From assembly GCF_964355755.1 (NCBI RefSeq), contig NC_092675.1, positions 9,745,312-9,809,311 of the forward strand: DNA of 64,000 nt, in the 5' to 3' direction. Numbering within the stretch: the first letter of the stretch is position 1; the number at the start of each line of letters is the position of its first letter. Positions 60,240-64,000 of this stretch are shown one piece after another. A program made the translations under genes and the position numbers. Origin of the DNA: Antedon mediterranea (Eukaryota > Echinodermata > Crinoidea > Comatulida > Antedonidae). Below the pieces are notes generated by a model, which saw only the letters and a list, made by a program, of their open reading frames with translations, did no database searches and was not told the origin of the DNA.

Positions 60240-60719
60240 TCGTGCCCACAGATGGTTCTCGAATACATAGTAATTTCAGCGTAAAAAAATGGCGACGTAC
60301 GGCAGGACTATAAAACATTGTCGTTAGTACAGAAACAAATATATAGACACAATGATTTATGTAGTCAACCAAAATTAGTACCCATTTTGTGTTTTGTATC
60401 TAATATTAGAGTTGAGGGTTGGGGATGAGGATATGTACAAAAAGGAACAATTTTTTAATATATTCTTTATATTAAATTATTCTTTATATTTCTTTATCAT
60501 CTACCCAGTAACGAAATTTTTTTTTTTATAGGCCTATAAATAATATACCACTAAATAGAGTAAACCATTTCCGATTTAATACTTTGTTAAAATTGTCACT
60601 GTCTCATAGTACATTTAAAGACCACTACTACGTTTATATTTTTGTAATTATTAATTAATACAAACGTTGAGAAGCAACTGTCAGTGATAAAGTATTATAT
60701 TAGGCCTAAAAAAAAAATT

Positions 60720-60812
60720 GTTTGTTTGCTCTCAATTTTTTTTTTTTGGTAGAGGGGGGGGGGAATTTTTATTTTTTTTTTTTATTTTTTATTTATTTTT
60801 TTTTTATTTCTC
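60720..60812. repeat. Low-complexity T-rich and G-run tract
   Basis: Runs of T interrupted by a G9-10 run (about 60755-60763). This is simple sequence just outside the foldback. Confidence 0.85.
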
Positions 60813-61228
60813 TGTTAATTGTACCCGAATTTGAGAGTAACAAAACACACTGAATAAAACAACGAGCTCAAACATCTATTCATAATTTGTTTCACACTTT
60901 AATTCTGTTTTGGGCGCGTTAGGCCCCGTGTCTAAGGTTCTAGGACACCTACCCCCTAGACAGTTACCCCCCGGGTGTTTACCACCCGGACAACTACCCC
61001 CTTAGGACAACTACCCCCTTAGGATAACAACCCCCCGGACAAATACCCCCCGGACAACCACCCCCTTAGGACAACTACCCCCTTAAGATAACTACCCCCT
61101 GGGTAACTATCCCCCGGTCAACTACCCCCCGGTCAACTACCCCCCGGTCAACTACCCCCCCCCCCCATCCAAAAGTAGACAAATATATAGGACCGGTTTC
61201 TGTAAAAATGAAATCATCTGTTTTTAAC

Positions 61229-61516
61229 GGGTGTTTCGAAACTAGAGACCCGAGACCAGAGACCTGACACGAGACCCAATACGAAAAGGGAGACCTATAT
61301 TTGGGTCTCCCTTTCGTATAACTGGGTCTCCCTTTTCGTATATTTAGGTCTCCCTTTTCGTATATTAGGGTCTCCCTTTTCGTATAGTGGGGTCTCCCTT
61401 TTCGTATAGTAGGGTCTCCCTTTTCGTACGTGGGTCTCCCTTTTCGTATATTTAGGTCTCCCTTTTCGTATTGGGTCTCTGGTCTCTGGTCTGGGGTCTC
61501 TAGTTTCGAAACACCC
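61229..61516. mobile_element. 288-bp TIR element with 9-bp target duplication
   Basis: The ends are inverted repeats GGGTGTTTCGAAACTAGAGAC, flanked by GTTTTTAAC on both sides (61220-61228 and 61517-61525). The interior is a ~22-bp tandem array of GGTCTCCCTTTTCGTAT plus a variable spacer (about 8 copies), with one inverted unit at the left (61280-61292). A 9-bp duplication suggests a Mutator-like source. Because the duplication is perfect, the insertion is probably young. Confidence 0.8.
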
Positions 61517-62072
61517 GTTTTTAACCGATTATTCTGTTTAACAGCGCGCTAGACCCTAGATGCGCTAGATTTAAAGTACCGTATTTATTGAAAAAACGGC
61601 CTGGGCTGTTTATTGTTTAGGTGGTTTTTAGGTGGACATTTATTGGAAGAAAGTTGTTTATTCAATGGGAGGAGGTATAATATAATGGAAATAGACGCCG
61701 ATTATTCCATATGATGTTTCATGGGAGTGACATGGTCACCGTTTATTTGAGGGGAATTTATTTAAAGATCGACGTTTATTCGGTGAGTGAACATTGAGGT
61801 CAAATATCAAAAGTGATATTATTCTTCAAGTGTACAAAAATACATATATGACAAATTTGAGACAAAAATTAATTCTTTTAAGACCAGTGGTTATCGAAGC
61901 ATTGTCCTGACGCAAACATTATTATTATTATTAGCGAACCCAGTCTTTACAGTAAATACAGGGAGTACTATATAATACGTTCGACTATCCTATTATCATG
62001 TGTGACAATCTTCAGTTTATACCAGGCTATATTTATGTTCAATCTTTTACTTTTGTTTACAATAATGAATAG

Positions 62073-62095
62073 TAATTCGTCAAAGTAACGAATTA
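62073..62095 (+). repeat. Hairpin resembling the Helentron 3' terminus at 35337
   Basis: TAATTCGTCAAAGTAACGAATTA has the same core (CGTCAAAGT-ACGA) and spacing as the 35337-35359 hairpin, with compensating changes in the stem. TATAGTT follows 5 bases later, comparable to CTAGTT. No matching 5' end was found, so it could be a solo end. Confidence 0.4.
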
Positions 62096-62540
62096 AAATA
62101 TAGTTATTAATTCCTATTATACACTGTTGCAGAGTCAGGTTGTTGAGTGGTCTGGGTGGTAAGGGTGTTCTAAAGGGATAGTTTTCTGGGTGGTAATTGT
62201 CCGGGGGGTAATTGTCCGGAGGGTAATTGTTCCTAGGGGGTAATTGTCCGGGGGGTAGTTGTCCAGGGGGTAGTTGTCCTAAGGGGGTTGTTGTCCTAAG
62301 GGGGTAGTTGTCCGGGGGGTATTTGTCCGGGGGGTAGTTATCCTAAAGGGGTAGTTGTCCTAAGGGGGTAGTGGTCCAGGTGGTGGTTGTCCGGGGGGTA
62401 GTTGTCCGGGGGGTAAATGTCCAGGGGGTGAATATCCGGATACGAACTGGAGAATATACTAGTCGAATACACTGTACACCATGTGGTTGTCAAGAAGGGC
62501 TCGCCCGTGCTGGGGGTACGACGGTCGTGCGTATAACTTT

Positions 62541-62804
62541 GAGTGGAGCTGTGGCTTGGTGGTTATGATGCTTGGCTACCAATCTAAGGGTCCTGGGTTC
62601 AAGTCCTGTCATATGTCAGGGTTTTTTTCTCATGACAATTTACAACTCCACTCCCAAAGACTTAATAATAAGTCTTTGTTTATGTAGAGCATCTTGTGTA
62701 TATGTTTGTCTTGTGAAATTATTAAATAGTTTATCCATCCTGTAATTGGCGGGTTACTCGCTGTTGGATGAGTATGAAATAAAATAAAATAAAATAAAAT
62801 AAAA
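62541..62804 (+). mobile_element. tRNA-derived SINE, copy 2
   Basis: The head is tRNA-like: A box TGGCTTGGTGGTTATGATG, a CTACCAATCTAAGGGTCC anticodon-arm-like stretch, and B box GGGTTCAAGTCC (about 62595). An unrelated body follows, then ATTAAATAGTTTATCCATCC and TGTAATTGGCGGGTTAC, and an (AAAAT)n tail of about five units. RNA polymerase III would transcribe it from the internal promoter; a LINE would supply mobility. It is better preserved than copy 1. Confidence 0.85.
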
Positions 62805-64000
62805 CTATAATACTATTCCAATCGTAAACGTTTACAAATTAAATTTTATCGGAGCGCCTAAAACAGCTCCATAATGAACAAATCTTTTCATCATATTTAG
62901 TACAAAATCATGCTAAAATGCCTTGAAAACTAGCAGGTTGCTATTACGCTAGTACACTGTAGCTAGGCTAGGCCTACGCAATAGTAATACTAATAGGCCT
63001 AGGCCTTACCTTAAAAAGCCCAGGCCTAGCCAACGAGGTGGCGATATCTGTGTGTTGAGGCATTTATGTTCGGTGTATAAGACGCACCCTTAATTTAGAG
63101 GTTAAATTAGCGTGTCAAAAGTGCGATTTTACACCGAAATATATACGCTACATTACAATACTATTTATGTTTATTCTCCAAGGGTCCATAAATTTACCTA
63201 CTTGTGTTAAACCATGGAGGTATGCAAGTATGGTTAAACCAAATAATTTGGAATGTTCCATTCATTGCAAATCAATACATTTGTATAAACGTATATTAAA
63301 TCTATCAAAATAAATCGGCCTGTCTTTAACATTATGATGCTGTACTCGAGCTGTTCAACCGGTTTTCAGCCATTAAAAAGAATTATCGTAGGAGGAGATA
63401 GGAAAATGCGAAGCATCCTCGTATTATTGTATGCGGGTATTTTTCACGATGGACACGCATTAGACAGTGTATACCACGATCGGAAAACACCCCTATTTGG
63501 GGCAAATCGTTGAACTTAAATTCGTTTTAATTGTCAATAACTAATTATCTAACTCAATTTAATTAGTAAACAGGGTTACATCAGGTGATTAAAATCAGTA
63601 CCGAAAGTATGAACTAACTTTATATACCATCGAGTAACTCACAGTTTACCGAATTTTGCCCTTACGTAAATGTATATATAGATAACTACTATTACTATCA
63701 GGTGTAGGCCTATTGGGTGTATAAAAGATATGTATACGCTTTACTTGCATAGTTCAGTCACTGCTATTAGACGCCAGTACAATCTATAATGTTGATAAAC
63801 GGTAGGCCTAACAATCCAGATTTACTTCCATTGATATCCTGCAGCATATGATAAATAATTCAATTCACTAATTTTGAACTATAAGTTGTTTTGCCTGAGT
63901 CTCTCTCTTTTTCAGCTTGAAATAACTCCCATCAATTAGTTACGCAACTAGATATTCTTAAGGCTGAATTTCTGAAGTATTATCAATTATGAGTACGGTA
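62805..64000. other. AT-rich stretch without a supported gene
   Basis: AGGCCTAGGCC words cluster at 62960-63030. A TATAAAAG word at 63720-63727 sits 40 bases upstream of CAGTCACTGC, a possible promoter with no visible gene before the window ends. Confidence 0.5.

Larger units (their letters stand above)
60941..62438. mobile_element. GC-rich foldback element with short-repeat arms
   Basis: The left arm (60941-61166) is a run of imperfect 13-17-bp units of the type GGACAACTACCCCCTTA. The right arm (62151-62438) is the same set inverted (TAAGGGGGTAGTTGTCC). The ~985-bp interior holds a separate 288-bp element, a GTTTATT-rich block (about 61590-61790) and a Helentron-like hairpin near 62073. No terminal duplication is recognisable, so this may be a foldback transposon or a pair of inverted minisatellites. 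There is no coding capacity. Confidence 0.6.

Noticed and set aside
62541-62612. Functional tRNA gene
   Set aside because: The A and B boxes are good, but the acceptor and anticodon stems do not close; the SINE body and (AAAAT)n tail follow.

Overview
This is AT-rich eukaryotic DNA, most likely from a marine deuterostome and probably an echinoderm. The basis is indirect. Palindromic AGGCCT words, mostly as TAGGCCTA, recur throughout. The retrotransposons are of the CR1, L2/Rex1, jockey-like and Tx1/L1 types, one CR1 carries a 2A peptide, and there is a THAP/P-transposase relic. I cannot name the species. I found no confident host gene, rRNA, functional tRNA or CRISPR array. Essentially all recognisable coding sequence belongs to mobile elements, so the window reads as an intergenic or intronic transposon graveyard with a few young insertions.

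Region by region. 1-17.8 kb is mostly featureless, with a PIF/Harbinger derivative at 2.5-3.3 kb (TTA target duplication, remnant of a Myb/SANT-like protein) and two dispersed-repeat copies. 17.8-19.4 kb holds the C-terminal end of a Tx1/L1-like LINE, itself split by a 372-bp insertion. 19.7-22.9 kb is a 3.27-kb foldback transposon whose arms are built from ~97-bp tandem units, with a 6-bp target duplication. 23.2-24.7 kb carries a THAP exon and a P-transposase-like C-terminus, followed by a 938-bp element with long terminal inverted repeats (TIRs). 26.4-29.6 kb is an uninterrupted 1043-codon CR1-type ORF with a 2A ribosome-skipping motif near its N-terminus. 31.4-37.8 kb is a layered stack: a jockey-like LINE (minus strand) is split by a blunt insertion of an L2/Rex1-like LINE (plus strand), whose 3' UTR was in turn invaded by a Helentron-like element; a CR1 3' end abuts the outer LINE. 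41.3-45.6 kb holds dispersed repeats and a TTAA-flanked 3.1-kb element containing an 83-bp near-perfect palindrome. 47.1-48.5 kb has a LINE endonuclease relic and a 13-copy 46-bp minisatellite. 51.1-52.7 kb is a 5'-truncated CR1 with a nearly intact reverse transcriptase. 53-59.1 kb contains SINE, inverted-repeat and MITE copies and a CR1 tail. 60.9-62.8 kb holds a GC-rich foldback with a 288-bp element (9-bp target duplication) nested inside, then a tRNA-derived SINE.

How the parts work together: the LINEs would supply endonuclease and reverse transcriptase for copy-and-paste insertion. The short TIR, Helentron-like and SINE copies are non-autonomous and would depend on enzymes encoded elsewhere. 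The best candidates for something unusual are the intact 2A-bearing CR1, the two foldback designs, and the three-layer nest whose outer reading frame rejoins exactly when the inner elements are ignored. All family assignments come from motifs read by eye, not database searches.
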